A DNA stretch of 64,000 nucleotides from Prochlorococcus marinus str. MIT 9107 (GTDB taxonomy: Bacteria; Cyanobacteriota; Cyanobacteriia; PCC-6307; Cyanobiaceae), in contig NZ_JNAI01000001.1 of NCBI RefSeq assembly GCF_000759855.1, forward strand, positions 1 to 64,000, in the 5' to 3' direction. The translations under genes were made by a program, and so were the position numbers. The notes beneath the pieces are model-generated. The model worked only from the letters and a program-made list of their open reading frames with translations, searched no databases and was not told the origin of the DNA. Shown piece by piece: positions 15,421 through 24,790 of this stretch (position 1 is its first letter; the number at the start of each line of letters is the position of its first letter).

Positions 15421-17985
15421 ATGGCTATTGTCTTAAATATGGCTAATCCAATGAATTCCAACGAACCCTTAGATCTACGCTTGCCTACTCCTGGTTGCTA
15501 CTTAGATCCTGAGAAAGCTGGCATGGATTCGGATGCTGTTTTTCAAGGAATGACGGCTCATTTATTTTATACTCTTGGGAAATTAGCAACTTCTGCAAGT
15601 CCTCATGACTTGTATATGGCATTAAGTTACGCAGTTAAAGACAGGCTAATGACAAGATATTTAGCCAGCCAAGAAGCCATAAGAAAAAAACCACAAAAAA
15701 CAGTAGCTTACTTATCAGCGGAATTTCTAATAGGTCCTCAATTAAGTAATAACCTCCTCAATCTTGGCATAACTCAAGAAGCAGAAGATGCTTTAAAGAG
15801 ATTTGGGATTGAATCATTGTCAACAATTCTTGAAGTAGAAGAAGAGCCAGGATTAGGAAATGGCGGACTTGGCAGACTTGCAGCATGTTATATGGAATCA
15901 TTAGCATCCTTACAAGTACCAGCTGTGGGATATGGTATTCGCTATGAATTTGGAATATTCAATCAATTAATTAGAGATGGTTGGCAAGTTGAAGTGACAG
16001 ATAAATGGCTTAAAGGAGGATGGCCATGGGAACTTCCACAACCTGACGAATCATGTTTTGTGGGTTTTGGAGGAAGAACTGAAAGTTATAGAGATGACAA
16101 GGGAAACTATAGATCAAGATGGATACCTTCAGAACACGCAATTGGAGTTCCTCATGATGTTCCAGTCCTGGGATATAGGGTAAATACATGTGACAGATTA
16201 AGATTATGGAGAGCTGATGCGACAGAAAGTTTTGACTTTTATGCCTTCAACATTGGTGATTACTATGGAGCAGTAGAAGAAAAAGTTGCATCTGAAACTC
16301 TTTCAAAAGTTCTATATCCAAACGATGGAACCGATGAAGGTAGAAGATTAAGACTCAAACAACAACACTTTTTCGTAAGTTGCTCTCTTCAGGATATGTT
16401 GAGAAGCCTTGAAAAAAGATCAATACCAATAACTGAATTTCCTCTACATTGGACAGTCCAATTAAACGATACCCATCCAGCTATTGCTGTCGCAGAATTA
16501 ATGCGACTTCTTATTGACCAATATCAAATAGGTTGGGATAAAGCTTGGAACATAACAACATCATCGGTTGCATATACCAACCACACCTTACTTCCAGAGG
16601 CTTTAGAAAAATGGGATTTAAGTTTATTTAATGATCTTCTTCCTCGCCATCTAGAAATTATTTATGAAATTAATTGGCGTTTTTTACAACAATTAAGGCT
16701 ACGTTATCCTGGTGATGACAAAATTCTTCAAAAACTCTCAATTATTGATGAAGAAGGATCAAAATCAGTAAGAATGGCACACTTAGCTACAATTGGAGCA
16801 CATCATATAAATGGGGTTGCGACTCTTCACTCAGATCTCATAAAAAGACAGCTTCTCCCTGAATTTGCAAAATTATGGCCTGAAAAATTTACAAATGTTA
16901 CTAATGGAGTTACTCCAAGAAGATGGGTCGCCCTCTCAAACCCATCTTTATCTGACCTTTTAGAAAAAGAAGTAGGTCCTGATTGGATAACTAATATGGA
17001 ACTTTTGAAAAAGTTAGAAGGGAAAAAAGACGATGCCAATTTTTTACAAAAATTTGAGGAAACTAAATTAAATGGTAAACGAAAATTAGCTAGCTTTATC
17101 CATTCAAAAACAAGCATACTTGTAGATCCATCAAGTTTATTTGATGTTCAAGTAAAAAGAATTCATCAATATAAAAGACAACATTTAAATGCCTTACAAA
17201 TTATTGCTCAATATCTAAGAATAAAGAATGGCACAAACAAATATGAAGTACCAAGAACAATAATCTTTGGAGGTAAAGCTGCCCCTGGTTACTTTATGGC
17301 AAAACTTATGATTCGATTCATTAATGGTATTGCTGATGTAGTTAATTCAGATCCAGATATGGATGGTCTATTAAGGGTTGTTTTTTTGCCAGACTATAAT
17401 GTAAAGCTTGGTGAAATAGTTTATCCTGCCACAGATCTATCAGAACAAATTTCAACTGCAGGAAAAGAAGCTTCTGGTACTGGAAATATGAAGTTTGCCA
17501 TGAATGGTGCACTGACTATTGGAACCTTAGATGGAGCTAATGTAGAATTAAGGGATCTTGTGAATAAGGAAAATTTCTTCCTTTTTGGGAAAACTGAAAG
17601 TGAAATTATGGATTTAAAAAACAATAATTACTTGCCCAATACTTTTATTGAGAATTGTCCAGAGCTTAAAGAGGTGATACGCCTAATAGAAATTGGGCAC
17701 TTTAGTAACGGTGATAAAGAATTATTTAAACCCTTATTAAATAGCTTGACCGGACATGACCCATTCTTTGTAATGGCTGACTTCCAAGATTACTTAAATA
17801 AGCAGGATGAAGTTAGTAAATGCTGGAATAATAAAAATTCTTGGAATAAAATGGCATTATTAAATACAGCAAGATCAGGTTATTTTTCATCAGATAGATC
17901 TATAAGAGAATACTGCAAATCAATTTGGAAAGTCTCTCCAATGCCCGTAGAGATTACTTGCGATGTCGAAGAATTATCTAATTAA
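15421..17985 (+). CDS. glgP: Glycogen phosphorylase
   Basis: Phosphorolysis of glycogen to glucose-1-phosphate, the mobilisation of the daytime carbon store. 854 aa, full length. The pyridoxal-phosphate Lys is Lys691 in GTGNMKFAMNGALT, with GTLDGANVE following. VEEEPGLGNGGLGRLAACY near 139-157 and NDTHPAIAVAEL near 350-361 are also conserved. The ATG at 15421 gives a short extra MAIVLN; a second ATG at 15439 (MANPMNSNE) is an equally plausible start. The 3' end overlaps the next convergent gene by 8 nt. It is divergent from the antiporter with a 136-nt intergenic region. Confidence 0.97.
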   Translation: MAIVLNMANPMNSNEPLDLRLPTPGCYLDPEKAGMDSDAVFQGMTAHLFYTLGKLATSASPHDLYMALSYAVKDRLMTRYLASQEAIRKKPQKTVAYLSAEFLIGPQLSNNLLNLGITQEAEDALKRFGIESLSTILEVEEEPGLGNGGLGRLAACYMESLASLQVPAVGYGIRYEFGIFNQLIRDGWQVEVTDKWLKGGWPWELPQPDESCFVGFGGRTESYRDDKGNYRSRWIPSEHAIGVPHDVPVLGYRVNTCDRLRLWRADATESFDFYAFNIGDYYGAVEEKVASETLSKVLYPNDGTDEGRRLRLKQQHFFVSCSLQDMLRSLEKRSIPITEFPLHWTVQLNDTHPAIAVAELMRLLIDQYQIGWDKAWNITTSSVAYTNHTLLPEALEKWDLSLFNDLLPRHLEIIYEINWRFLQQLRLRYPGDDKILQKLSIIDEEGSKSVRMAHLATIGAHHINGVATLHSDLIKRQLLPEFAKLWPEKFTNVTNGVTPRRWVALSNPSLSDLLEKEVGPDWITNMELLKKLEGKKDDANFLQKFEETKLNGKRKLASFIHSKTSILVDPSSLFDVQVKRIHQYKRQHLNALQIIAQYLRIKNGTNKYEVPRTIIFGGKAAPGYFMAKLMIRFINGIADVVNSDPDMDGLLRVVFLPDYNVKLGEIVYPATDLSEQISTAGKEASGTGNMKFAMNGALTIGTLDGANVELRDLVNKENFFLFGKTESEIMDLKNNNYLPNTFIENCPELKEVIRLIEIGHFSNGDKELFKPLLNSLTGHDPFFVMADFQDYLNKQDEVSKCWNNKNSWNKMALLNTARSGYFSSDRSIREYCKSIWKVSPMPVEITCDVEELSN

Positions 17986-18433
17986 AATTTTTCTTATCTG
18001 GAAAATCTGGAGTTTGATGAAATAACCTGTTCAAAATTAATCTATCAACGTTTAAGGGGTCTGGTGCAAGTTCGTTTGCAATTTCTTTGAATTTTAATTC
18101 AATATTATTTGAAATTTTTGTATCAAAAATTCTTTCCATTAATGCTTCAATTGAATATAAATAAGCATTAACAATTTCAAGTTCATCTAAAGCTTCAGCA
18201 ATTTCTCTATCAGAAATATGTTTTTCTACAGAACTTATATTTTCATTAGATTCTCTTTCAGATAATTGTCTCTGTAATTCACTAGTCATTTTATTACAGA
18301 GAGTTCTAAAAGATTGAATTGATGTCCAATTTAATTCTTGTTGCTGCTTAAAAGTAGGGAATTCTCTAATCAAACGATCATGCTCTTTATAAAATCTCTG
18401 ACAATCAGAGCATTGACAGGGTTCTTCAGTCAA
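17978..18433 (-). CDS. Conserved hypothetical protein, 151 aa
   Basis: I recognise no function. The N-terminus has MTEEPCQCSDCQRFYKEHDR, with three Cys in CxCxxC spacing that could bind a metal. The rest is highly helical and charged, with two probable coiled-coil stretches near residues 45-65 and 75-115. The protein is soluble, with no signal peptide. It lies 31 nt downstream of the 110-aa gene on the same strand and overlaps the glgP stop by 8 nt in convergent orientation. Confidence 0.7.
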   Translation of the reverse strand: MTEEPCQCSDCQRFYKEHDRLIREFPTFKQQQELNWTSIQSFRTLCNKMTSELQRQLSERESNENISSVEKHISDREIAEALDELEIVNAYLYSIEALMERIFDTKISNNIELKFKEIANELAPDPLNVDRLILNRLFHQTPDFPDKKNFN

Positions 18434-18464
18434 AAGAAAATATAACTCTTTCTATATCATCCCA

Positions 18465-18797
18465 CTATTTGGGCATAATTGTAGGTCCATCCAATAATTC
18501 GTCATTTTCATCTGGTGAATCTGGACTATCTGGCAAAGGTATCTCAATACTAGTAACCAAGTTTATTACGTCTCTTAATCTCATAGAATCGGCAAACCAT
18601 CCCATTGCTTGTTCAGCATCTCCTCTTTTTTCAGCATCATTTGCTTGATCTTCATGAGCTTCTGCCAATAAAGCAAGCCAGCATAAGCATCTTGCTTGAA
18701 CTATTGAAAGATCTACATCATTAGGTTGAGATTTAGAAATGCGTTCGTGCTCTTGTTGAATTAAGAGCTTTAAACGCATATCATGCAACTTAGCCAT
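18465..18797 (-). CDS. Conserved hypothetical protein, 110 aa
   Basis: A helical, acidic small protein beginning MAKLHDMRLKLLIQQEHERI, with an Ala-rich helix pair near 30-75 and a Pro/Asp/Glu-rich tail of about 25 residues (PDSPDSPDENDELLDG). No motif of known function is visible. The layout of two long helices plus an acidic disordered tail suggests a partner-binding protein. It is probably in an operon with the 151-aa gene downstream and is 78 nt from the tRNA-Arg gene. Confidence 0.7.
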   Translation of the reverse strand: MAKLHDMRLKLLIQQEHERISKSQPNDVDLSIVQARCLCWLALLAEAHEDQANDAEKRGDAEQAMGWFADSMRLRDVINLVTSIEIPLPDSPDSPDENDELLDGPTIMPK

Positions 18798-18875
18798 AAA
18801 AGATTTATTACTAATTATACGCTAGCTAGAGAGTAGGAAATTTGCACACATACTACATATAGTTTATTACTTAAA

Positions 18876-18949
<74 letters not shown>

Positions 18950-18986
18950 ATAGATGATTTTTGGGGTATTAAGCACTATGCTAAAT

Positions 18987-19363
18987 GAAAGCAGGAGAGG
19001 CAATCGCAAAAAAGTTTTATTTTGTTTCCAAAATAAAACTTTTTTGAGGAAAGTCCGGGCTCCCACATGGTCAGGCTTGCTGGGTAATTCCCAGTGCGGG
19101 TAACCGTGAGGATAGTGCCACAGAAACATACCGCCTAATACTTTTAGTATGGCAAGGGTGCAATGGTGCGGTAAGAGCGCACCAGCAACATTGAGAAGTG
19201 TTGGCTAGGTAAACCCCGGCAGGGTGCAAGGCTTAGTAGATTTATGACCATTACAAGATCTACTTTTAAGTGCCGCTTGAGACTGTGAAGTAATTCCAGC
19301 CCTAGATAGATGATTGCCCATCTTAGTTAAGATGAACAGAACCCGGCTTATGACCTGCTTTCC
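18987..19363 (+). ncRNA. rnpB: RNase P RNA (bacterial type A)
   Basis: The catalytic RNA that removes tRNA 5' leaders. The 5' end GAAAGCAGG pairs with CCTGCTTTC at 19354-19362 (P1). The hallmark blocks are present: GAGGAAAGTCCGGGCTCCCA near 19046-19065, GGTAAGAGCGCACCAG near 19170-19185, and ACAGAACCCGGCTTATGACC at 19336-19355. The P3 helix is unusually long and A/T-rich: a perfect 17-bp stem at 19008-19045 closed by TTTC. The RNase III gene begins 24 nt after the 3' end, so two RNA-processing activities are adjacent on one strand. Confidence 0.96.
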
Positions 19364-19387
19364 AATTGATGCGATTATTAAAATCAT

Positions 19388-20137
19388 ATGAAAAATACAA
19401 TTAACGAAAAGAGGATAAATCAAATAGTTACTTTTTTAAAGTACTTAAAAATTAAATCAAAAAGATTTTCTGAGATAATTCAAAAACAAAATATTTCAGT
19501 GATTCAAGATTTTAATCAAGCATTAATCCATTCCTCAAATGACAAAATAATAAATTACGAAAACTTAGAATTCTTTGGGGATGCAGTACTCAGATTAGCT
19601 GCGTCTATTTTTATTGAAAAAAAATATCCTCAAATGAGTGTAGGAGAAAGATCAGAGCTAAGAGCACAAATCGTAAGTGATGAATGGTTAACTAAATTAG
19701 GCAAAAAAATTGGTATAGAGGAACTTATAATTAAAGGCCCTAAAGCTCTAGGTGATGAAAATTCAAAAAACACTATTATTTGTGAAGCTACAGAAGCTTT
19801 AATCGGTGCCCTTTATAAGTGCTTTAATTCTATTAAGGAAGTAAATCTATGGCTAGATGATATTTGGGAGAAAGATTCAGAAATTTTTTTAAAAGCTCCA
19901 TATAAATTCAAATCTAAGACTGTATTACAAGAGTGGTGTCAAAGTAAAGGTTACGATTTGCCAGTTTATAAAATAATTGAAGTATCTAATAAAAATGGCG
20001 ACCCAAAAAGATTTTGTTGCGAAATATTTATCGAAGGATTAAAAGAATCTTCTGCATTTGGAAAATCTCATAAGGAAGCAGAGACAAATGCAGCTAGAAT
20101 TTTGATAGAAAAATTTATAACTACAGGTAAAATCTAA
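19388..20137 (+). CDS. rnc: Ribonuclease III
   Basis: A double-strand-specific endoribonuclease for rRNA precursor and regulatory RNA processing, 249 aa. The catalytic signature NYENLEFFGDAVLRLAAS lies near residues 57-74, with acidic residues Glu62 and Asp66. The second acidic patch is in CEATEALIGALY near 138-149. A C-terminal double-stranded-RNA-binding domain spans about 170-246. It starts right behind rnpB and may share its promoter by read-through. It is convergent with ndhS, 3 nt apart. Confidence 0.95.
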   Translation: MKNTINEKRINQIVTFLKYLKIKSKRFSEIIQKQNISVIQDFNQALIHSSNDKIINYENLEFFGDAVLRLAASIFIEKKYPQMSVGERSELRAQIVSDEWLTKLGKKIGIEELIIKGPKALGDENSKNTIICEATEALIGALYKCFNSIKEVNLWLDDIWEKDSEIFLKAPYKFKSKTVLQEWCQSKGYDLPVYKIIEVSNKNGDPKRFCCEIFIEGLKESSAFGKSHKEAETNAARILIEKFITTGKI

Positions 20138-20140
20138 TTT

Positions 20141-20326
20141 TTATACTATTTCTAAATTAATTAGCTGAAAAGTTATGAGTTTATCCCAGTTACCCCCTTC
20201 AAACAGAACAGCAGCTCTTTTTTTTGTAACTCGCTGTACGAAGCCTTTATATCCTCTATATATGGAGTTGGCATCTTTTACAATAACAAAAGAGCCAGGG
20301 AGTATTGGTTTAGTTGATAATTCCAT
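20141..20326 (-). CDS. ndhS: NAD(P)H dehydrogenase-like complex subunit S
   Basis: A 61-aa SH3-like protein. The pattern [20 protein letters not shown], then [20 protein letters not shown], then ITFQL matches the NdhS family (DUF3252). NdhS sits at the ferredoxin-binding tip of the photosynthetic NDH-1 complex on the stromal/cytosolic face and supports cyclic electron flow. It is short because it lacks the N-terminal extension seen in plants. It is placed alone between rnc (convergent) and rimM (divergent, 21 nt). Confidence 0.8.
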   Translation of the reverse strand: MELSTKPILPGSFVIVKDANSIYRGYKGFVQRVTKKRAAVLFEGGNWDKLITFQLINLEIV

Positions 20327-20347
20327 AAATTACTATTAATACAATTT

Positions 20348-20884
20348 ATGATAGATAAAAATGAATGGTTAGTTGTTGGATTGATAACATCATGTCATGG
20401 AATTAAGGGACAAGTAAAGGTTAAATCTTTAAGTGATTTTGAAGAAAGATTTTTAAAACCAGGAATGAGATGGTTACAAAAAGAAAATGAACCTCCTTCA
20501 GAGATAGAACTCATCTCTGGTTTTAAACAACCTGGGAAAGAAACTTTTATCATTAAATTCCAAGGGATAAATAATAGAAATAATGCAGAGCAACTGAAAA
20601 AATATAAAATTCTTGTAAAAACAAATAAACTTCCTAAATTAAAAAAAGAGGAATACCATTTATTAGAACTTATAAATTTACAAGTCAAGACTGTAGAAAA
20701 TGATGAATTAATAATTGGGAAAGTTACTAATTTAGAAAATGAGAAAAACAATTTACTTGTTATTGAACTATTTAAAAATCAAAAAAAAGTTCTCATACCA
20801 TTTGTCAAAGAAATAGTCCCAGTAGTAGATATTAAAAATAACTTTCTAATCATCAATCCTCCAAAGGGGCTGTTAGAGCTATAA
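20348..20884 (+). CDS. rimM: Ribosome maturation factor RimM
   Basis: A 30S assembly factor that binds ribosomal protein S19 and helps 16S rRNA 3' domain maturation. 178 aa, normal length. The N-terminal RimM barrel begins with [20 protein letters not shown] near residues 10-29. The C-terminal PRC-barrel includes [19 protein letters not shown] near 144-162. It follows rnc by about 210 nt with ndhS between on the other strand; all three RNA-maturation genes (rnpB, rnc, rimM) point the same way. Confidence 0.93.
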   Translation: MIDKNEWLVVGLITSCHGIKGQVKVKSLSDFEERFLKPGMRWLQKENEPPSEIELISGFKQPGKETFIIKFQGINNRNNAEQLKKYKILVKTNKLPKLKKEEYHLLELINLQVKTVENDELIIGKVTNLENEKNNLLVIELFKNQKKVLIPFVKEIVPVVDIKNNFLIINPPKGLLEL

Positions 20885-20900
20885 ATCTAAAAAAGATTAA

Positions 20901-22796
20901 TCATTCCACTGTTACACTTTTAGCTAAATTTCTTGGTTGATCTACGTCAAGTCCTCTATGAGCTGCGATATGGTAACTCAATAATTGCAAAGGTATTATA
21001 TTAAGTAAAGGGGAAATCCATTCATTAGAGGAAGGAATTTGCATTAAATAATCAAAGATTTCAGTTCCATTAATTTCAGGAGCTATCCCAATCAAATATG
21101 AATTTCTTGCTTTTGCTTCTTGAGCATTACTAATTACTTTATCAAAAACTTCGCCAGAGGAGGCAATAGAAATTACAGGTACTTTTTTATCTAACAAAGC
21201 TATTGGACCATGCTTCATTTCTCCAGCTGGATATCCAGCTGCATGAATATAACTTATTTCCTTTAATTTTAGAGCTCCTTCAAGAGCAATAGGATAATTT
21301 ATACCTCTCCCTAAAAATATGACATCTTTGATATTAAAAAAATCATGTGCTAACTTTTCTGATGATTTATTATGTTTCTCTAAGAGATCTTCTATTATTG
21401 GTGGCAATTTTAATAATTCTGTTATTAATTTATCTATTTCATTTGAACTTCGACTGCATTTAATATGCGCAAATTTTATAGCTAATCCATAAAAAGAAAG
21501 TAATTGTGCAAAAAAAGTTTTTGTTGCCGCAACTCCCACTTCTATTCCTGCACAGATATCAATTATATTTGGGATCTGCCTTCCTATCGAGCTTTCTTTT
21601 CTATTTGTTATTGCAATAAGATTGGGTTTAAATTTTTTATCATCAATTGAAGACCGTCTTTTAATTTCCATATCGAGTGCTGCAATTGTGTCAGCAGTTT
21701 CTCCAGATTGTGTGACGCCAATCGTTAATGTATTTGGGAGAAGTGGAGGTGGTGAATATCGAAATTCGCTTGCGTAAAAGACATTTGCAGGTATACCTGC
21801 AAATTGTTCTAATAAAAAGCTTCCCACCATTGCAGCATGTTTACTTGTGCCACAAGCGATAATTTCTATTCTCTCAATTGATTTTAAAAACTTCGTATCA
21901 AAAGGATATTTGATTTGATATTGACCATTTTCTAAGTTTTTGATTAAGTAATTTTCTAACCAGTTTTTTGCAGTGCCAGGCTGATCATATATCTCTTTTA
22001 ACATGTAGTGTTTGAAATTCATCTTATCCATTATTTGCTCTGAGACTTTTAAAGAGACTGGATTTCTATATTGTCTTTCGTTGTTTGAGTCATATATTTC
22101 GATCCCAAGAGGGGTTAATAAAGCTATTTCCTCATCTTCCATAGGCAAAATAATATTTGTAAAGTTTGCAATAGCTGGAGTATCACTCGCACAAATAAAT
22201 TCTCCTTCACCCAAACCAATAATCAAAGGTGCTTGCCTTCTTGCAACTACAAGAGAGGTTGGAGCTTCAGCCCATAAAACTGCCAAAGCATAAGATCCTT
22301 CTAGATCAGATATTACATTTCTCACAGCTACTAATAATGTTGAACCATTATTCTCAAGATTAAGTTTACTTAATGTATTTAATTCTCTTTCAATTAAATG
22401 GGGAATGACCTCGGTATCTGTATCGGAATTAAAACTAATACCCTCTTTTTCTAATTTATTTTTTAAATCTTGAAAATTTTCAATAATGCCATTTTGAACA
22501 ACTGCTATGGTTCCCGCACTATCAGTATGGGGATGAGCATTTTTAAGTTCAGGTTTTCCATGAGTTGCCCAACGAGTATGTCCTATACCCACAGTTCCCG
22601 GAATATTCTGATCATTAAGATTACTTATTAAATTCTTAAGTTTCCCCTCTGCTTTGTTACAAGTTATAGAATTTGTTTCTGAATTTATAATTGCAATACC
22701 TGAGGAATCATAGCCTCTATATTCAAGTTTTTCTAAACCATTAATCAATATTGGTAAAGCTTTTTTATAACCAGTTACAGCAACTATCCCACACAT
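20901..22796 (-). CDS. glmS: Glutamine--fructose-6-phosphate aminotransferase (isomerising)
   Basis: Makes glucosamine-6-phosphate for peptidoglycan and lipopolysaccharide. 631 aa. The glutaminase nucleophile is Cys2 (MCGIVAVTG). GIGHTRWATHGKP near 71-83 and AVVQNGIIENF near 94-104 are typical of class II amidotransferases. Two SIS sugar-isomerase domains follow, with ACGTSKHA near 314-321 and VTQSGETADT near 359-368. The C-terminus DVDQPRNLAKSVTVE is the conserved tail. No glmS ribozyme is seen in the 81-nt upstream gap, only an A/T-rich hairpin. Confidence 0.97.
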   Translation of the reverse strand: MCGIVAVTGYKKALPILINGLEKLEYRGYDSSGIAIINSETNSITCNKAEGKLKNLISNLNDQNIPGTVGIGHTRWATHGKPELKNAHPHTDSAGTIAVVQNGIIENFQDLKNKLEKEGISFNSDTDTEVIPHLIERELNTLSKLNLENNGSTLLVAVRNVISDLEGSYALAVLWAEAPTSLVVARRQAPLIIGLGEGEFICASDTPAIANFTNIILPMEDEEIALLTPLGIEIYDSNNERQYRNPVSLKVSEQIMDKMNFKHYMLKEIYDQPGTAKNWLENYLIKNLENGQYQIKYPFDTKFLKSIERIEIIACGTSKHAAMVGSFLLEQFAGIPANVFYASEFRYSPPPLLPNTLTIGVTQSGETADTIAALDMEIKRRSSIDDKKFKPNLIAITNRKESSIGRQIPNIIDICAGIEVGVAATKTFFAQLLSFYGLAIKFAHIKCSRSSNEIDKLITELLKLPPIIEDLLEKHNKSSEKLAHDFFNIKDVIFLGRGINYPIALEGALKLKEISYIHAAGYPAGEMKHGPIALLDKKVPVISIASSGEVFDKVISNAQEAKARNSYLIGIAPEINGTEIFDYLMQIPSSNEWISPLLNIIPLQLLSYHIAAHRGLDVDQPRNLAKSVTVE

Positions 22797-22803
22797 ACGA
22801 AAT

Positions 22804-22834
22804 TTTTTTTTTTCAATTATATTGAAAAAAAAAA
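22804..22834. terminator. A/T-only hairpin between psaC and glmS, possible terminator
   Basis: Ten T followed by CAAT, a TAT loop, then ATTG and ten A form a perfect 14-bp stem. On the minus strand it lies 43 nt after the psaC stop and 7 nt before the glmS start. It has no G+C-rich core, so it is not a textbook intrinsic terminator, but in an A/T-rich genome it could end or stabilise the short, abundant psaC message. Confidence 0.35.
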
Positions 22835-22877
22835 CTTATTTCTGAATGTATGGACTCTCTTGAAACTGCACTATAAG

Positions 22878-23147
<270 letters not shown>

Positions 23148-23256
23148 TTATATAATACTATTGTCTTACAAAGAAATTAAAAAAATTAAGATATGCTTCA
23201 CTCTTGTTAACTCTAGGGCATAAAATCTTATAGATAATTAGTAATTTCCATAAACT

Positions 23257-23496
23257 ATGTCAGAAGAAATCCTCGAAAAAGTCTGTTCTATTGTTTCAGA
23301 GCAATTAAGCGTTGAAGCAGGAGAAGTAAAATCAGACTCCAATTTCCAAAATGATTTGGGTGCAGATTCTCTAGATACCGTTGAATTAGTGATGGCTCTA
23401 GAAGAAGCATTTGATATTGAAATCCCTGATGAAGCAGCTGAAGGAATCGCAACAGTTGGCGATGCAGTTAAATTCATCGAAGAAAAAAAAGGTTAA
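23257..23496 (+). CDS. acpP: Acyl carrier protein
   Basis: Carries growing acyl chains on 4'-phosphopantetheine for type II fatty acid synthesis. 79 aa. The attachment serine is Ser38 in [12 protein letters not shown]. The four-helix acidic ACP pattern is intact. It is followed after 6 nt by fabF on the same strand, the classic acpP-fabF pair. The pantothenate needed for its prosthetic group comes from panC-cmk at 4386. Confidence 0.97.
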   Translation: MSEEILEKVCSIVSEQLSVEAGEVKSDSNFQNDLGADSLDTVELVMALEEAFDIEIPDEAAEGIATVGDAVKFIEEKKG

Positions 23497-23502
23497 TCAA
23501 GA

Positions 23503-24747
23503 ATGCGAAATCTCCATCGAGTAGTTATTACTGGTATCGGAGCAGTAACTCCAATTGGTAACAACATTGATGAATATTTACTCAGTCTTCAAAAGGGAAT
23601 GAATGGGGTCTCAGGAATTACTCTCTTTGATCCAGTAGAACATCCTTGCAAATTTGCAGCAGAAGTTAAAAACCTTCAAACTGACAATTTTATTGAAGCT
23701 AAAGAATCAAAAAGGTGGGATCGTTTTTCACAGTTTGGTGTTATTGCTGCAAAGCAAGCCTTTAATGATTCTGGACTTGAAATTACTGAAGCTAATGCTT
23801 CAAGAATTGGAGTAATTATTGGCTCGGGAGTTGGAGGCTTACTAACAATGGAAAGCCAAGCTCAGATACTGAGTCATAAAGGACCAAAAAGAGTAAGTCC
23901 ATTTACAGTTCCAATGATGATACCCAATATGGCAACTGGACTAGCTGCCATTGCTTTAGGCGCAAAAGGACCAAGCTCTTCTGTTTCCACTGCTTGCGCT
24001 GCCGGTTCTAATGCAATTGGAGATTCTTTTAGATTGCTCCAACTCGGGAAAGCAGATGCAATGATCTGTGGAGGGGCAGAAGCAAGTATTACTCCTCTTG
24101 GAGTAGCTGGTTTTGCCAGTGCTAAAGCTCTTTCCTTCAGAAATGAAAGTCCTGAAACAGCGAGTAGACCTTTTGATGCAGAAAGAGATGGATTTGTTAT
24201 TGGAGAAGGATCTGGAATTCTTATTTTAGAAACTCTAGAAAATGCACAAAAAAGGGATGCAAGAATCTATGCAGAAATTATTGGATATGGAACAACATGC
24301 GATGCTCATCACATCACTGCTCCCTCTCCAGGTGGGGTTGGAGGAGCAGAAGCTATCAAACTAGCCATTGAAGACAGTTCTCTAAGCCTTGAAAAAGTTG
24401 ATTACATAAATGCTCATGGAACGAGTACATCAGCTAATGACAAAAATGAAACTTCTGCAATTAAATCAATATTTAAAGACAGATCTTACCTTATTCCTGT
24501 AAGCTCTACTAAGTCGATGACTGGTCATCTCCTAGGAGGTTCAGGAGGTATAGAAGCTGTAGCTTGTATACTTTCTTTGACACATAATTTTATCCCTCCT
24601 ACAATTAACTACGTCAATCCAGATCCTGATTGTGATCTTGATTATGTACCAAATAATGCAAGAGACGCTCAAGTAGGAGTTGCTCTTTCAAATTCTTTCG
24701 GGTTTGGTGGTCACAATGTTTGCCTTGCTTTCAGCAAAATGAATTGA
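23503..24747 (+). CDS. fabF: 3-oxoacyl-[acyl-carrier-protein] synthase II
   Basis: Condenses malonyl-ACP with acyl-ACP in fatty acid elongation. 414 aa. The active-site Cys165 is in [14 protein letters not shown]. The catalytic His residues are in [12 protein letters not shown] near 303-314 and [15 protein letters not shown] near 334-348. The C-terminal [10 protein letters not shown] motif is present. It is coupled to acpP by a 6-nt gap and followed by tkt 43 nt downstream. Confidence 0.97.
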   Translation: MRNLHRVVITGIGAVTPIGNNIDEYLLSLQKGMNGVSGITLFDPVEHPCKFAAEVKNLQTDNFIEAKESKRWDRFSQFGVIAAKQAFNDSGLEITEANASRIGVIIGSGVGGLLTMESQAQILSHKGPKRVSPFTVPMMIPNMATGLAAIALGAKGPSSSVSTACAAGSNAIGDSFRLLQLGKADAMICGGAEASITPLGVAGFASAKALSFRNESPETASRPFDAERDGFVIGEGSGILILETLENAQKRDARIYAEIIGYGTTCDAHHITAPSPGGVGGAEAIKLAIEDSSLSLEKVDYINAHGTSTSANDKNETSAIKSIFKDRSYLIPVSSTKSMTGHLLGGSGGIEAVACILSLTHNFIPPTINYVNPDPDCDLDYVPNNARDAQVGVALSNSFGFGGHNVCLAFSKMN

Positions 24748-24790
24748 AGACAACCAATTCTGTATTTCCAACTTATCTTATTTTAAAACA

